A stretch of DNA of 64,000 nucleotides from Druceiella hillmani (Eukaryota; Arthropoda; Insecta; Lepidoptera; Hepialidae): positions 4,152,001 to 4,216,000 of the forward strand of contig JAYKKI010000040.1 in the NCBI GenBank assembly GCA_039881145.1, written 5' to 3'. Positions 25,217-37,323 of the stretch are shown here, in pieces; within the stretch, counting starts at the first letter, position 1, and each line of letters begins with the position of its first letter. A program made the position numbers and the translations under genes. The notes under the pieces were generated by a model. The model ran no database searches, had not been told where the DNA came from, and was given only the letters and a program-made list of their open reading frames with translations.

Positions 25217-25890
25217 CTATTTCCACCCGGGTTGTCTCATGGCCTCTCCATGGTCCCGTAATATTTCCCTCATACAAAAGACGGGAACCTTCGACGGTTC
25301 AAAGTTTTCACCCAACTGGGTTAGAAACGCATGCTATCCAATAAAACTCTACGCACATGGTTGTGGTCATTGCAATTAAACAAAATGTGCTCCGTGTTCT
25401 ACGCTTCGCAACCGCAGGTACAGGCCGGGCTGTCTCTAAGTGGGAATCTATATAAGTTTGCGCGGGAGGCGCCATGTTCCGAAGAAATTGCAACATCAGA
25501 TTCGAGCCAGGCCTTCCTGATCCGCTCAGAAGCAGCGGGGAAAAATTTTCTAGTTTGGTCGCCCTTTGAATTCGACGAGGACCATTTTGCCAGTAAGCAC
25601 AAATGATCTCAAAAATTCGTCTCTTCCGTGTACGAAGCAATTCATCTTCTTGGAACTTGAAAGGAAGTGATACTGCATAATAATTCCATTCTTGCGCCAA
25701 CTCAAAATTAGCCGCGCGTTCTACAATCGCAAGGTCTGCAGACAGAAGGCCCGCCAAAATTGATAATGCATCCGTTAAACAGGTCCTATATCCTTGGGTC
25801 AGAGCCTTGAGCGGCGCACACTGCAACTTAAATACGATCCTCCTAACTTTTTGAACTCCGACACACCACGAAACTCACACCGAAGAATAT
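25217..25890 (-). pseudogene. LINE ORF2 C-terminal fragment (R1/Jockey-superfamily-like)
   Basis: Reading on the minus strand in shifting frames: VQKVRRIVFKLQ, then LTQGYRTCLTDALSILAGLL, the segment that follows reverse transcriptase in many insect LINEs; then KFFPAASERIRKAW, then HGASRANLYRF, then the zinc-binding C-terminal motif DSPACTCG with EHILFNC after it (a CxC...H....C pattern), then a C-terminal tail ending at a TAG at 25217-25219. At least three frame changes are needed to follow it. The polymerase core and endonuclease are missing, as in a 5'-truncated copy. The fragment lies 160 bp past the Helitron end, in opposite orientation. The clade is uncertain. Confidence 0.8.
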
Positions 25891-27477
25891 TTTGAGCAAT
25901 ACAATAATTTAAGAGTTGAAAACAGTGAGAAAGTAAAGAGTCCTAGCACGATTCTTTTCTTCAACACCCACAATTCTGTTCTACATAGTGATATAAAAAT
26001 GTGAAATGTGAAAAATAAATATATATGAGGGAGTAAAAAATAATAAAATACGACCAAAGAAAACGTTTTCAACGACACAGAAAAAAATTTAATAATTTTC
26101 ACCCGGGTTGGAAAAAGCAAACACAAGAAAGACTGTAAAAAATTTACAATAGAGGTAACCATACCGCTTTCTAAACAGATGTCATAGAAATTTTATTTGA
26201 ATAAACTCGGGGATTAATATAACATCGAATTAAAATGAGCTAACGTCACTAAACTGGCTTTTAGCTTACTTTCCATAAAATGTATAGAACATAAACTTAA
26301 GAGCCTCAGAAACCTTTCACATTGCCCAATAAAAGGTACTCTAACACCGTTAAATAAAAAAGATATGGAAATATTAATTGAATACAAATTATCTTCAACG
26401 TAAAGTGAACTCCAACGTCACTAAACTAGCTTTTGCTTATGAAATAGACCTGCGATAGAAACAAAAACTCTTCTAATAAGAAAAATAACAAAGATATGAA
26501 ATGAAAATAAAAGTAACCATACCACCTCATAAACTGATATCGTAGAAATGTAATTTAAATCCACTCAATTAACTGTACTACGCTTAAAATGAAATCTGTT
26601 AATAAATTGGCTTTTAACATGATTCGCATAAATAAAATGTACTTATAGAAAGTAAAGTTAAAGACCCAGAACAGAAATCTTTAGCACAGCGAAATAAAAA
26701 AAAGCCCTTAATAAAACGATTTCATGACGAGTAATGTCATATAGCATTTAATAAACGAATCTCTTTATTCTTCAACTTTCATATTTTTATAAACCGAAAT
26801 AGAAAATAAACAGTTTAAAAAGTATTATTGATTACATAGGTTATTTAACTATTTGCTATAATCTACGAAAGAAAAATTAGGTAGAGGTAATAACGAAATA
26901 ATTGCTATAAAGTATTATTAGAATCATGAAAGAAAAAGTGATGAAAACCTATGGCTCTGGAATTGTGAGCAAACAAACTGTAAGAAAGGAAAATGTTCTA
27001 TATATCTATTTAGAGACCAGTATTTACCCGCGTCTTCGTTTGTCGAGACTTCGCATTATGGAGACGTCCCACCAGATTATTGTAACGTACGTATTAGGTA
27101 TATCGACTAAAAAGATAATAAGCATTTCACCTATACCCGACCGATATACGTCACACAGAATAGATGGAGAAATACCTACCACGCTTGTTCTTTGGGGCAT
27201 TATACGTTTGCAACTGAATTGGTTGTCAAAATAACTAAATAATTATGCAAGTATCCTTTCGCTTGAACCAATATTAAATTTTTTTTGTTACTATTTGGTC
27301 TCAATTTAACTTGCTCAATAAAAGACCTCATTCCCGAAATTTACAATTAAAACTTTAGTTACCATAAAATACTGTTAACAGGTAGTAACCATTTTCTTGC
27401 CTAATTTATTTTTAAAGTTCAAAAAGTCAATTTTATTATTACAATAGCTTATGAATGTGCTAATTAATCAATTTTAT
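25891..27477. other. Unassigned AT-rich DNA
   Basis: A plus-strand frame of 102 codons at 26926-27234 has ordinary composition but no recognisable motif; nothing else supported. Confidence 0.45.
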
Positions 27478-27600
27478 ATTTTACAAATTCACGACTAAAT
27501 GAAACTACGTGATGTAGTATTATTTTTACTTTATTTAATAAAGTAGAAATCAAGTAGTTTCGTTTAGTTGTGAATAACGAATTTCTTCAAAATTAACGAA
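27478..27600. mobile_element. Foldback MITE, copy A (short, degenerate)
   Basis: Left arm aaatgaaactacgtgatgta and a right arm containing tagtttcgtttagttgtgaa are inverted relatives of each other. The right side continues to aataacgaatttcttcaaaa, the inverse of the flank shared by copies B and D (ttgtagaaattcattattc), showing that the family's terminal repeat is longer than the core. Most of the inner stem is missing. Confidence 0.75.
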
Positions 27601-29336
27601 AAACATATTCATTATATTACAATTTATTTAATTTTTCATTTATTAAAATAAAACTAAAAAATCTTATAACGCATGAAGGGAAATTATAAGATACTGATGA
27701 GTATCGATTGGTTCGTTGTAATATAAGAAATTTATGAGTAATCTTAAATTGATAAGTATACGACATAAAGCCAAATAAAAATGAAAAGTGCGGTCTTATC
27801 ACATCGATTATCCATATAATCGTATTACGGCGTTATTGTAACTTCCTTTTTTTAACAATCTCTTTTTTGTAAAATTCTATAATGGTTTTTCAAACTTTAT
27901 TATCGATTAGCGTGCCAACTTCGAGTTTTGACTATATGTGTAAGTAACGATAACTTGGATAATTCTACAAGTAATTACACAAGCAAAGGCTTTTCCAAAA
28001 GAGAAGATCTTTTTCTAAAATGTTAATTTATATAATTTTTTGAAATATTAATTATGATCTGAATCTGTCTGCGTTTCCACAATGCATTTCTATTTATCTG
28101 CTGCGCGTATTTACGTTTATACGTATATACAAACGTACATGCGCATTGCACCTATGAAGACAGACTGCAGGTCTCATTTGTTGATCGATTTTGGTGATTA
28201 TTTTTTCTATCAGAATAGTACTTTATTGAAAATTTAACGTTTTCTATATTCATTTACGGTATACTTTACAGGAATTATAATAAACAATACATAATAGTAC
28301 GTGTAAACACGTACATAAAGACATACATAGAACTACAACTATTATAATTAAATATGTTTTGTTTGTTTCGGCAAATTCGTCAGTTCCTCTACAAGTTCGT
28401 AATATTGTTAAAGGACTGCAGATTATATATATTTTTGAGTATTAACTACTTTCTAAGTTAAGAGATTCATGAAAAAAAACGGATATGATATTATTTGATA
28501 GCCATATATGTATTGCATATTCTTAAATTAATTAATTCTTCTATTTAAAAAAACAATTAAGAGCCTTGGAAATCTTTGTAACTTTTGTCATAGTCTTGAA
28601 ATTATTTCCATGCATATAGTTTATAGTTTATGGGATTTTGGAAATTCTGGATGCGATTTCTTTAGTGTGGACTACAATAATACTTCATTGTAATTTTTTT
28701 TGTATTGCAACCTGTGTCATTCCAGACTATAGTTTATCTCTGTTCCATTTTTTTTCAAAATCCATTCGCTTTCAAAATTACCATTAATGGGAGAAAATTT
28801 TGTGTGCCATGTGTGTTGTTTCCACTACGTTCAGATTTGCAAATTCGGGATACATTGTATTAACATGCTAAAATCAATCTTACAGAATTTTGCTTACAGG
28901 CAATACCACGTGGTCAAGGAGGAACCTAACGGAAATCGTGAAAATTGGATGTCATCCTTCAGGAATTACTTGAGATTTCAAGACAAAACTAACCTATATA
29001 TTTGCTAAATATTAGTTATGATTTAGTTAGACCTAGAGATTGACGATAGTCGTTTTGTAAAAAAAAAGCAAAATCTTTCCGGAATGTAAATTCACTAATA
29101 CATCTAGAGCATCGTACAAGGTCTAATTAGGTAATGTAAAACGTTCTCTATATTTAAGAGAAAACTATATTTACATATTAAAATGATCGTGAATTTTGAC
29201 CAAGCTGAAAATAAAACTGTATATAATCCTGCTGATATGGTCTAACTACTATTCTTGATACAAAATACCTGCTGGTTATTTGATTATTTTTGCTTTTTTT
29301 AACCCAATTCCATGGAAAAAAATTGAAAACTCGGAC
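27601..29336. other. Unassigned AT-rich DNA
   Basis: About 1.7 kb with no supported feature. Confidence 0.5.
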
Positions 29337-29660
29337 AAAGTGTGCAATTAATAGCTCTTTACTGTTAATTACTAAAACTGCGTGTTAATCAACCTCTTGA
29401 TATCTTGTAAACAAGTGTTTCGCATCAAAGTGTGCAATTATAGCTCTTTACTGTTAATTACTAAAACTGCGTATTAATCAGTCTCTTGATATCTTGTAAA
29501 TGAGTGTTTCTTATCAAAGTGTTCAATTATAACTCTGTACTGTTAATTACTAAAACTGCATGTTAATGACTCTCTTCATATCTTGTAAACGAGTGTTTCG
29601 TATGAAAGTGTTCAATTATAGCTCTTTATTGTAAATTACTACTACTTAAACTTACTACTT
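29337..29660. repeat. About 89-bp tandem repeat, 3.6 copies
   Basis: Units begin aaagtgtgcaattatagctc, pass through tactgttaattactaaaact and end tgatatcttgtaaacgagtg. Spacing of successive copies is 90, 89 and 89 bp. Confidence 0.92.
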
Positions 29661-30975
29661 AAACTATTGTAAATTACAACTCTCTCACAAAAAAATATGA
29701 TGTACGTACCAGTCGTAATATACAGCAACTTTTGAAATCTTTTGAAACCGCGCTATGTTGACATTAATAATATGGATCAATGTCGCAATCAATCAAAATA
29801 CCTTTTTGCAAACGGTGTGGAATTTTGTTTTTGTATTTCAATATGAAGAATTCGTATCAATAATTATTTATTCATTACCAACGTTTTATTTGCAATTTCC
29901 ATTTAAATAATTTGGTTACTTATAACAAATACGTGTGATTTTTTTTGCAATTTTTCTTTCCATGTTTTGCTTTAATATATGATACACTAACAATTTTTTT
30001 TTCAGATTTTAACGATTACGCCATGATAAACAATCATTTTTTTACATTCTTTAAAGTTTTTTAAACGATTATTTTTCTTTTTAGTTTTCCTCAAATAAAT
30101 GTTTCCTTTGATATCTCATAAACTAGAATTAATTTTGTTTTATAAATCAGTTGGCTCTGCTGCCGCCCTCTCTCCCCTATTAAACACATTTGACAATAAA
30201 ATGTTATAATTCCTTTTTCAAATTTTCGTTACACGTTTTCGATTTTAAATGATTGCGATATGATTGAATTCGATATGGTCGTTACGGTTATGAATATTTT
30301 CCATAATCGAATGGAATCTATTAATGGAATATTCCTATAAACAATTATAAAATTAATAATTGAATGATTAATAACCGTAATTACTAATTCCCACAAATTC
30401 AAATCAAATAGTATTCATTTTGTCAAACCACATTCGTTCAATAACATTTGACCTGAGGCCATAAAGCGCCCTCTAGGTTCTGTTACAGGAGAATAAAATA
30501 AAATAGAATTTGTTTTTATTTCTCAAACTCACCCAATGTTGCTCCGTTTAGTTAACCCATGTAACTTTTATCGATACCAGAAGATCGAGTATCACTTAGC
30601 GTAGGGGACAAATCGCGGTGTTTCAGGAGAACCTAAAACCTTTTCTTTGAAAATCTATTTGTATATTTATATTGTATGGTCCAATTTTAATGGTGTCTAG
30701 GGCAAAATTACTTAGATTTCCCCCTTCCAACATGAATGTTGATAGCATGAATGTTATAAACGCAAAATTTAAGAAAACTTAGTGGTTTTAAAGATAGCAG
30801 ATCCAAGAATAATGAGGAATATGAAATTATGTAATTTTACCGTAAAGGACTCTTTTATTGTTTAAGGTTGATATAAGTATAGTTAACTACTTAAATTAAC
30901 GGTTAACTATTTCAATTTTAGAACCTTATTATCCTATTATCTTATTAACCTATGAAGTTTAAGTTTATACCTTAT
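29661..30975. other. Unassigned AT-rich DNA
   Basis: Nothing supported. Confidence 0.5.
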
Positions 30976-31115
30976 TCCTACTAATATTATTAATTCAAAG
31001 CAATATTTTGTGTCTTTAAGGTTTTTTACGGCTAAGTCGCTGAAAATATTTTGATGAAATTTGATATGGAGATAGATAGGACCCCGGGGCTACTTTTTGT
31101 AATATAAAAATAAAA
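30976..31115 (+). mobile_element. Helitron 5'-end fragment
   Basis: Starts TCCTACTAATATTATtaatt, matching the first 15 bases of the large Helitron, then tttacggctaagtcgctgaa, ttttgatgaaatttgatatg and accccggggctactttttgt, words typical of Helitron 5' regions. No 3' hairpin with CTAG end was found downstream, so it is truncated. Confidence 0.75.
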
Positions 31116-31814
31116 CTATTTATGCTAATTAACAATTTAAATTCAAACTAATTAAATTATCACTATTAACGCAATATTGAACACAGTTAACACTATATCA
31201 AAACTTAAGATTCATACGAAAAGTACGATAGTATTAACTACTTTACTTTAGACTTAAAAAGGGCAACACCTTAAAAGATAATAGTCTTTTAACTTTGTTA
31301 TAAAGTACATTACTCTCTTTATCTGTAAAACCGAAAGTAAATTGTAAAAGATATTGAAAATTAAATGAACGGTATTACAACTCTGTAATAATGATTATAA
31401 TACTCTTTTTAAATTAAAAAAAATCTACTTTATGACCTAAATTATAATTCAATCATTTAAATAAAAATAAGTGTACTTTCTAAAACCGAATAAATCATCT
31501 TTAAACTTGTAAAACACCAAGTTTTTTTTATATCGAAGAAAAAAAAATTTAATAGGGTTGTGCCTCAATTTAACTACAAGACAATACGTATACAAAGAAA
31601 AAATTCTCAAAAAAAATATGCGTGTCAGCTCACACGCGCGACTTGATGTTCACATACGAGTTCAAATATAAGTATCAATATCATTAAATGTAATAGAATA
31701 TTCTCTAATAAAAATAATTTCTCTAAAAAAAAATTTGCAAGATCGAAGACACCAAATATTCACACATAATGATATTTAATGATTACATCTTGATATGAGC
31801 GAACGATAGTAAAC
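31116..31814. other. Unassigned AT-rich DNA
   Basis: Nothing supported. Confidence 0.5.
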
Positions 31815-32055
31815 TATGTGTGTCACACTCCGCCATTGCAATTACGCCATAAGAGAACACCATTATGTATGTCATAGTCCATTGCGATTACGCCATAAGA
31901 AAATGCCCATATGTGTGTCACACACCGCCATTGTGATTACGCCATAAGAATATGTCATTATGTGTGTCATACTCGGCCATTGCGATTACGCCATAAGAAA
32001 ATGCCAATATGTGTGTCACACTCCGTCATTGCGATTACGCCATAAGAAAATTCCA
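31815..32055. repeat. 49-bp tandem repeat, 5 copies
   Basis: Units contain atgtgtgtcacactccgcca then ttgcgattacgccataagaa. Spacing between copies of attacgccataag is 46, 49, 49 and 49 bp; the second copy has a small deletion. Confidence 0.92.
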
Positions 32056-32246
32056 AATAAACATATTGATGTCTCAGTCTAAAGATGCGCAGAAATGTTG
32101 CGCGGAGAGGCCACGTAAGGGTTACACTTTTTTTAACACTCTGATTTTACTCCTCATAAAACTTCATACCGGGCGCTATGTATGAAAATTGATTCTTAGG
32201 AGTAAACTCCAATAATCTTATGACTATTATTAAATGAAATTATCAT

Positions 32247-32268
32247 AATTGCTACATTGGTCCATTTG
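32247..32268. repeat. LINE target-site duplication, left
   Basis: aattgctacattggtccatt plus tg; identical over 22 bp to 32822-32843 on the other side of the inserted LINE copy. Confidence 0.88.
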
Positions 32269-32821
32269 GAGACAACGATAAATGTTGTGGTTAGTTAGAC
32301 ACAATTCCAAGCTTAACTTCAGCTATAAGCAACTAATTTACCTTTCTATGCAAACCGATTTAGTTGTATGGTATCCAGCTTTTAGAATGGGCTAAGCAGT
32401 CAAATCGTAATGTAATCCAATGAAGCCAAAACAAGTTCTTGCGTATGATTACCAATGCATATCGTTACGTAACCAATCAAGAAATTCACAACGACTTAGA
32501 CATAAAATGGATTAAGGACGTTATTCAAGAATATGTATTAAACACTAAACACGATTCCTCAGCCATACCAACATAGAAATTATTCAATATTACCCACAAA
32601 TTGAGGAAGCTAAAAAGTATTCAACCTCATGAATTAAATTCATGAATAAAGTTAATTTATCAAGGAGCTGAACATTGGTACAGCGAACCCGCATACTACT
32701 TACTAAAATAAAATCAAGTATACTATATTAAGTTTATTACTATATTAAGTTTATTACTATATTAAGTTTATTACTATATTAAGTTTGCATCACGCAAATC
32801 AAATAAAGGCTGTTTAAAAAC
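32269..32821 (+). mobile_element. 5'-truncated Jockey-like LINE insertion (553 bp)
   Basis: A plus-strand LINE 3' end bounded by perfect 22-bp direct repeats (32247-32268 and 32822-32843), the hallmark of target-primed insertion. It contains the C-terminal part of a Jockey-type reverse transcriptase, then a 3' region with four ttactatattaagttta-type units (about 32725-32790), an aataaa box at 32801 and an A-rich end. It lies immediately beyond the 3' end of the minus-strand transposon pseudogene that ends at 32854. Confidence 0.88.
32352..32655 (+). pseudogene. Jockey-like reverse transcriptase C-terminus
   Basis: One plus-strand frame reads KPI, stop, LYGIQLLEWAKQSNRNVIQ, stop, then QNKFLRMITNAYRYVTNQEI and HNDLDIKWIKDVIQEY. 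This matches the segment at the end of Jockey-clade polymerase proteins (WG.A..SN...IQ..QNK.LR.I..A..YV.N..IH.DL). The first stop (TAG at 32361) replaces a Trp-like codon and the second is TGA; a third stop follows IPT. Everything upstream in the LINE (endonuclease, polymerase core) is absent through 5' truncation. Confidence 0.82.
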
Positions 32822-32843
32822 AATTGCTACATTGGTCCATTTG
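32822..32843. repeat. LINE target-site duplication, right
   Basis: Second identical copy of the 22-bp duplication around the Jockey-like insertion. Confidence 0.88.
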
Positions 32844-32853
32844 ATATTGTATT

Positions 32854-35800
32854 TCAACCATCTTTATCAGTTTTAACCTCGCTGTCATTGTCATTAGTAT
32901 CGTATTTATCATTAGTATCATATGGTATCTTGGTTATCAGGAAGTTCAAATAATCATTACGAAATGTTTTTGAGATTATGCTGGTGTCACATAATTTTTT
33001 AAGCTCATTGAATTTCGCAATAGAAATCGCCAACCTTTCTTTATAAAGAGATGGTAAATTTTCTGTGTTGCATTACTTCACAACCGATACTTACTGCCGC
33101 ATGTTGATTTGTGTTATCTTGCTCTTTTTAAATTTACCTATAACTGAAGTCCTTTCTCAATTCCTTTACCCTTTCCTTGTCTTGCAATTCTCCGGAAATG
33201 TCTATGACGTAAGTAGAACCGTTCTCTAACATGGTATATTTGACGTCTATTTCGATCAAATTCATATTTCTTTAGGCAGGTCTTTAATTTCAAGAGATGC
33301 TGGAGTAGATATTGTATCCGCCAGATTACAGAAGTTAATGACATTTGTATGATCTAAGACATCTATTTTTTACGTTATCTGGCAGATTACATGAAACTAG
33401 GCCATTAAAAAGTGCTCCAACTATTATTTTTTTTAATGCCCTCTCAATAACAGCATGCACATATATCTAGCCAGAAGGTATTTATTAATATAATTTGTAG
33501 ATTTTCATTCAAGTATTTACATAATTTGTAGATTTTCAGACTGTTCCATGAAATGTTTCTTCACTTATTTTTGTTTTGTGCAGTTGTCGATAACAACGTT
33601 TTCACTAACCTGATATCAACTTCTTTTAAGTATCGAAAAAGTCATGTTGTTATTTCACAGTTTCCTCTTTTACCGTCTGCCTCTCCTCATGTGTAACAAT
33701 ATCCTTTCTATGTTCTGCTCCCATATATAATGAAATTATATACGGCATACTTTCTGGGATAATATAACATCGTACTTTCACCGTAAGATGTCGCCAAAAC
33801 TTTCTAAAGAGCGAAGCTAGCCATAAGCAATGTCTCATCATGTTTTAAATTTTGATGGATACGGAAACATTTATAAGTGACCTCTTTTTCCAATATATGA
33901 GCCTGGAATTGTGCATTCGTCGTCGTATCTGGATTATTTTCATAGTTAGTACATAAAGACCGTTTATAATTTTTAAGAACGTGAAAGGCATAGTTATGTT
34001 CTTGGAACATATTTACAAATACCTTTTCGTTCAAATACTTTACGCATATTTTCTGACAATGTTTAATGTACAACCTGTACAAGTTTGATATGTTCTTAAA
34101 TTGCTCACCCAGATACAATTTGACCAATATAACGGGACGATAAAGCCGGTAATGCTTCTATGTATTTCTTGGTATTATGTCTTCGTCCTATTTCTATAAA
34201 GCTGTACGTGTTCAAGATTCATGATGATATAGCCCTTCTTTTGCATGGTTCTATGTACAAAATGTATGTTTGACTTATATGCAGCGTCTTTGCCCCCTGT
34301 ACTTCACCTTCGGTTATAAAGCACTCATAACTCAACCAATAACTGCAGTCTTTTTATTCTTCTTGCGTACTATTTCGGCTGACTGACAGCGCTTCATCTA
34401 CCAATCAAGTTTCTTTTCATTAGTTAGTGCCCAAAAGTAATGAAACAAAAAATTTGCTCTTTCCTCCATTTTCTGACGCACTTATTCTCCTTAAAAGAAT
34501 TTTCCTGCAACTTAAGGACTTCCTTTATTTTTGCAAATAATGTTTCATAGGATAATCCATTTTTTTTGTTTTCGTGTTTTACGTCAATTTTCAGATTTTC
34601 TTTTCTTCAAAGGCGCCATTCCTTTTTGCCTCTTTTCTGTATTACTTTTCTTTTACTTGGTTCTTTTCGCTTTTTACTTCTATTATTTTCTTCTACCTCA
34701 TTTAGAGATTTTTCTTTACTGACCAAAAGATCAGCATTTTCCGAAGGAAACTTTCGGTCATAAAAAGGAAATCTCCAGATGACTCAAAAGAAATATTTTT
34801 CAATCACCTATAGAAATCCATGCCTGATTTCGAAACGCTGACGTTCCTTCTTTTAAGTAACGTCAATTATCTTTTTTCTAAAACTGGAGTAGCTATCGTT
34901 TTCGTTCGATATCAAAACATCATGAGAAATACTAGAACCTGGGCCCAAAATATCATCACGATGTAGGCATTTCATCATAACGTCTTTGTTTTAGACATCC
35001 ATTGGCGTTTCATTTGCGAGTAATGGTACTACTTTCATTTCTCTCTTGCGATATTATAAAGTTGACGACATCTTTTTTTCAGACATCTAGGTTTTCCAGA
35101 AACACTGTAGAAACAGCGGTGCTCTGTCTTGTTTTTGTTGGCTTATGCAAGACACCTGTATGATTTCCAAACCATAATACTGTCTGTACTGTCTATATAT
35201 TCTCGTCTCCATCTGTATAATTTACTTCACTTTATATATCTGGCATCGCAAAAGTCATGCAAAATTGGACAGTATTTAGGGGTTCTTCGGTCTAATAATT
35301 GATGACGTTTGATACGTACGAGAAAGGCTTTTCGGCAATTTGATTAATCTGAACCGACTGATTATCATCATCGTCATTAGTATTAATACAACTTTCATTA
35401 TGTTCATTAAAATTATTGTTATCGAGAGAAGGAAATGGTCGATGTGTTTATGATTTCCATGTCATTTTCAATAGCATATGCCGTTTCATTACTGCTATTA
35501 ACTCTAATATTATGTCCAATTAAACTCTGTATTATAAATCTTGTTTCCGCTTCTGAATCGCTATTTTCTATAATACTTTCGGAAGAATCAATTTTAATTT
35601 CAGCAGATCTACAAATAAAAAAATGAATATGATTACTATTAGGTTAAAAGTATCTACTTACTGTATGGAACAATTTTATTAAAACATCAGTCAACCCTTT
35701 AAGGTAAGGGAAATTATTATTTTAGACTCTCTATTTTAGACTACTTAGACTTTTTGAACTTAAAGAATAATTACTATTTTTTTAAATGTTTAAAAAACTT

Positions 35801-36650
35801 TATCCCGATTGTGAACTGCTTGTATTATTTAATTAGTTTACAATGATCTTAATAGCAAGAATGACTAAATAAAGTTATTTTCATGAAAACTTCAAATAAA
35901 TGTATGAAAAAAAAATGAATAATTTTCCTTACTTTACACTGGTAGTACCAAATTATGGTGTAATGTAAGCATTAATATATTACTTTACTGTATTGAATAT
36001 ATTTGGAGTAATTTTGTAGAAATTAATTATTCACAATTAAATGAAATTACGTGATGTAGTATTATTTCTACTTTCTTTAAGTTCTTTACCACGACCTAGG
36101 TTTCGTCGTATTACAACATCTTCAGATGGGCTGTGAATCTTTGCTAACAGCCCACTTGAAGATGTTGTAATACAACGAAACCTAAGTAGTGGTAAAGAAC
36201 TTAAAGAAAATAGAAATAATACTACATCACGTAGTTTCATTTAATTGTGATTACTTTACTGATTAAAAAAATACTAAAATGTTACTTTTACAACTGATCT
36301 GACAATGAAGTCCATTTGGAACTCTTAATTTGGTTTTTGTAGGTCAAGTTAAGGTTGACTTCGTGTACGTATGGTCGATTCAGAGCGAGAACATTTAGTG
36401 CATACCTAATACTGACACAGCAAAACGATATTGTTATCATACGACCAAGCAAGTATTTATAATTTAACAAACAATAATACATAAACCTTGGAAGCTACTC
36501 ATATAAATATAAACAAAGCTGTTAGTTTTTGATGGCACAAAGACGTATAATTGTATGTAATAAAACTTACCTCTCAATAGTTCTCTTCACATTCATCAAT
36601 TTTTCCTTTCGGGAAAATAGGGCACATAACTTACCATCGTCATTTTCACA
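32854..36650 (-). pseudogene. Decayed multi-exon transposon-type gene (DDE-like, family not named)
   Basis: Short frames on the minus strand follow one another in the order of a widespread repetitive insect protein whose formal family name I cannot give. From the N-terminal side: an exon ending at 36571 (FSRKEKLMNVKRTIE, donor ag/gtaagt); an acceptor tttgtag/atctgctg at 35608 in matching phase and SAEIKIDSSESIIENSDSEA; a basic KKRKEPSKRKVIQKRGKKEW (about 34650); NKCVRKWRKEQIF and LTNEKKLDW (about 34430); YIEALPALSSRYIG then KLYLGEQFKNISNLYRLYIK (about 34100); LYYPRKYAVYNFIIYG and KGYCY (about 33740); VVIDNCTKQK (about 33590); HAVIERALKK (about 33440); and a C-terminus LPSLYKERLAISIAKFNELK ending with a TGA at 32854. 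IDNC and VIE sit where an Asp and a Glu of a DDE-type catalytic site would be expected. More than ten stops and frameshifts make it non-functional. A foldback MITE sits in its intron. Confidence 0.68.
36031..36250. mobile_element. Foldback MITE, copy B (220 bp, near-perfect palindrome)
   Basis: Starts tcacaattaaatgaaattac and ends gtagtttcatttaattgtga, its inverse with one change. The arms run inward through tacttt, a ttaccacgacctaggtttcg stretch and acaacatcttca to a loop of about 11 nt near 36133, giving roughly 100 bp of stem. Because it is palindromic, both strands show a similar 67-residue frame. It lies inside the intron of the minus-strand pseudogene. Confidence 0.92.
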
Positions 36651-37273
36651 CAATTTTTAAAATCAATCAGTCAATTTTAAATAAGTTTCCTCTCAATAAA
36701 AACTTAAACAATTTACAATTGGAAACCAATCATAATCGTAATAACAACAATAAGTACCCCGCCCGCAATTCCCTTACGCTTGTCACCGACTCTTGTGAAA
36801 TTTCCACAATGAGAGCAAATAAATTAAAGTACTTCTTTTTACGTGTAACGACCTTAGTAAACAGGTGAAGTAAAGGCCATTTCAATTTGATTTAAATATG
36901 TTAATCTGAAACTAGTTTTACATGAGAGACATATTAATTAGGATATTTAATATAAATATAAATAACACATTCTTTACATCGTTTCGTACCATAGCATTCA
37001 GAGACGAATTCTAGAAAAATCTTCAGCTGTGAAGTAAATGAGGTACACGTTATTAAAATTTTATGAATAAAGTTTAATTGAAGAATAAAATAAATGTACT
37101 AAAGCGACTCATTTTATTTTTTTTTAAGAAGAAACTAATTTTAAAGACTGTTAAATAAGTTTTTTAACAAAAATCATTCTAGACTATATATACGAAATCG
37201 TGTGCCATTTGGGAAATTTTTTAACGATATAGACATTTCAAGTATACAAGTCGATCCATTTATATCCGAATAC

Positions 37274-37276
<3 letters not shown>
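36651..37276. other. Unassigned AT-rich DNA
   Basis: Nothing supported; the 5' end of the minus-strand transposon gene may extend here. Confidence 0.45.

Positions 37277-37322
<46 letters not shown>
37277..37322. repeat. (TA)n microsatellite
   Basis: About 23 uninterrupted TA units. Confidence 0.95.

Positions 37323-37323
<1 letters not shown>

Noticed and set aside
26926..27234. 102-residue plus-strand frame
   Set aside because: No domain, no repeat of it elsewhere, no splice or promoter support; AT-rich sequence gives frames of this size by chance.
36037..36240. 67-residue frame ending TTSRNFI, also seen on both strands at 63128-63335
   Set aside because: It is the arm of a palindromic MITE read in either direction.
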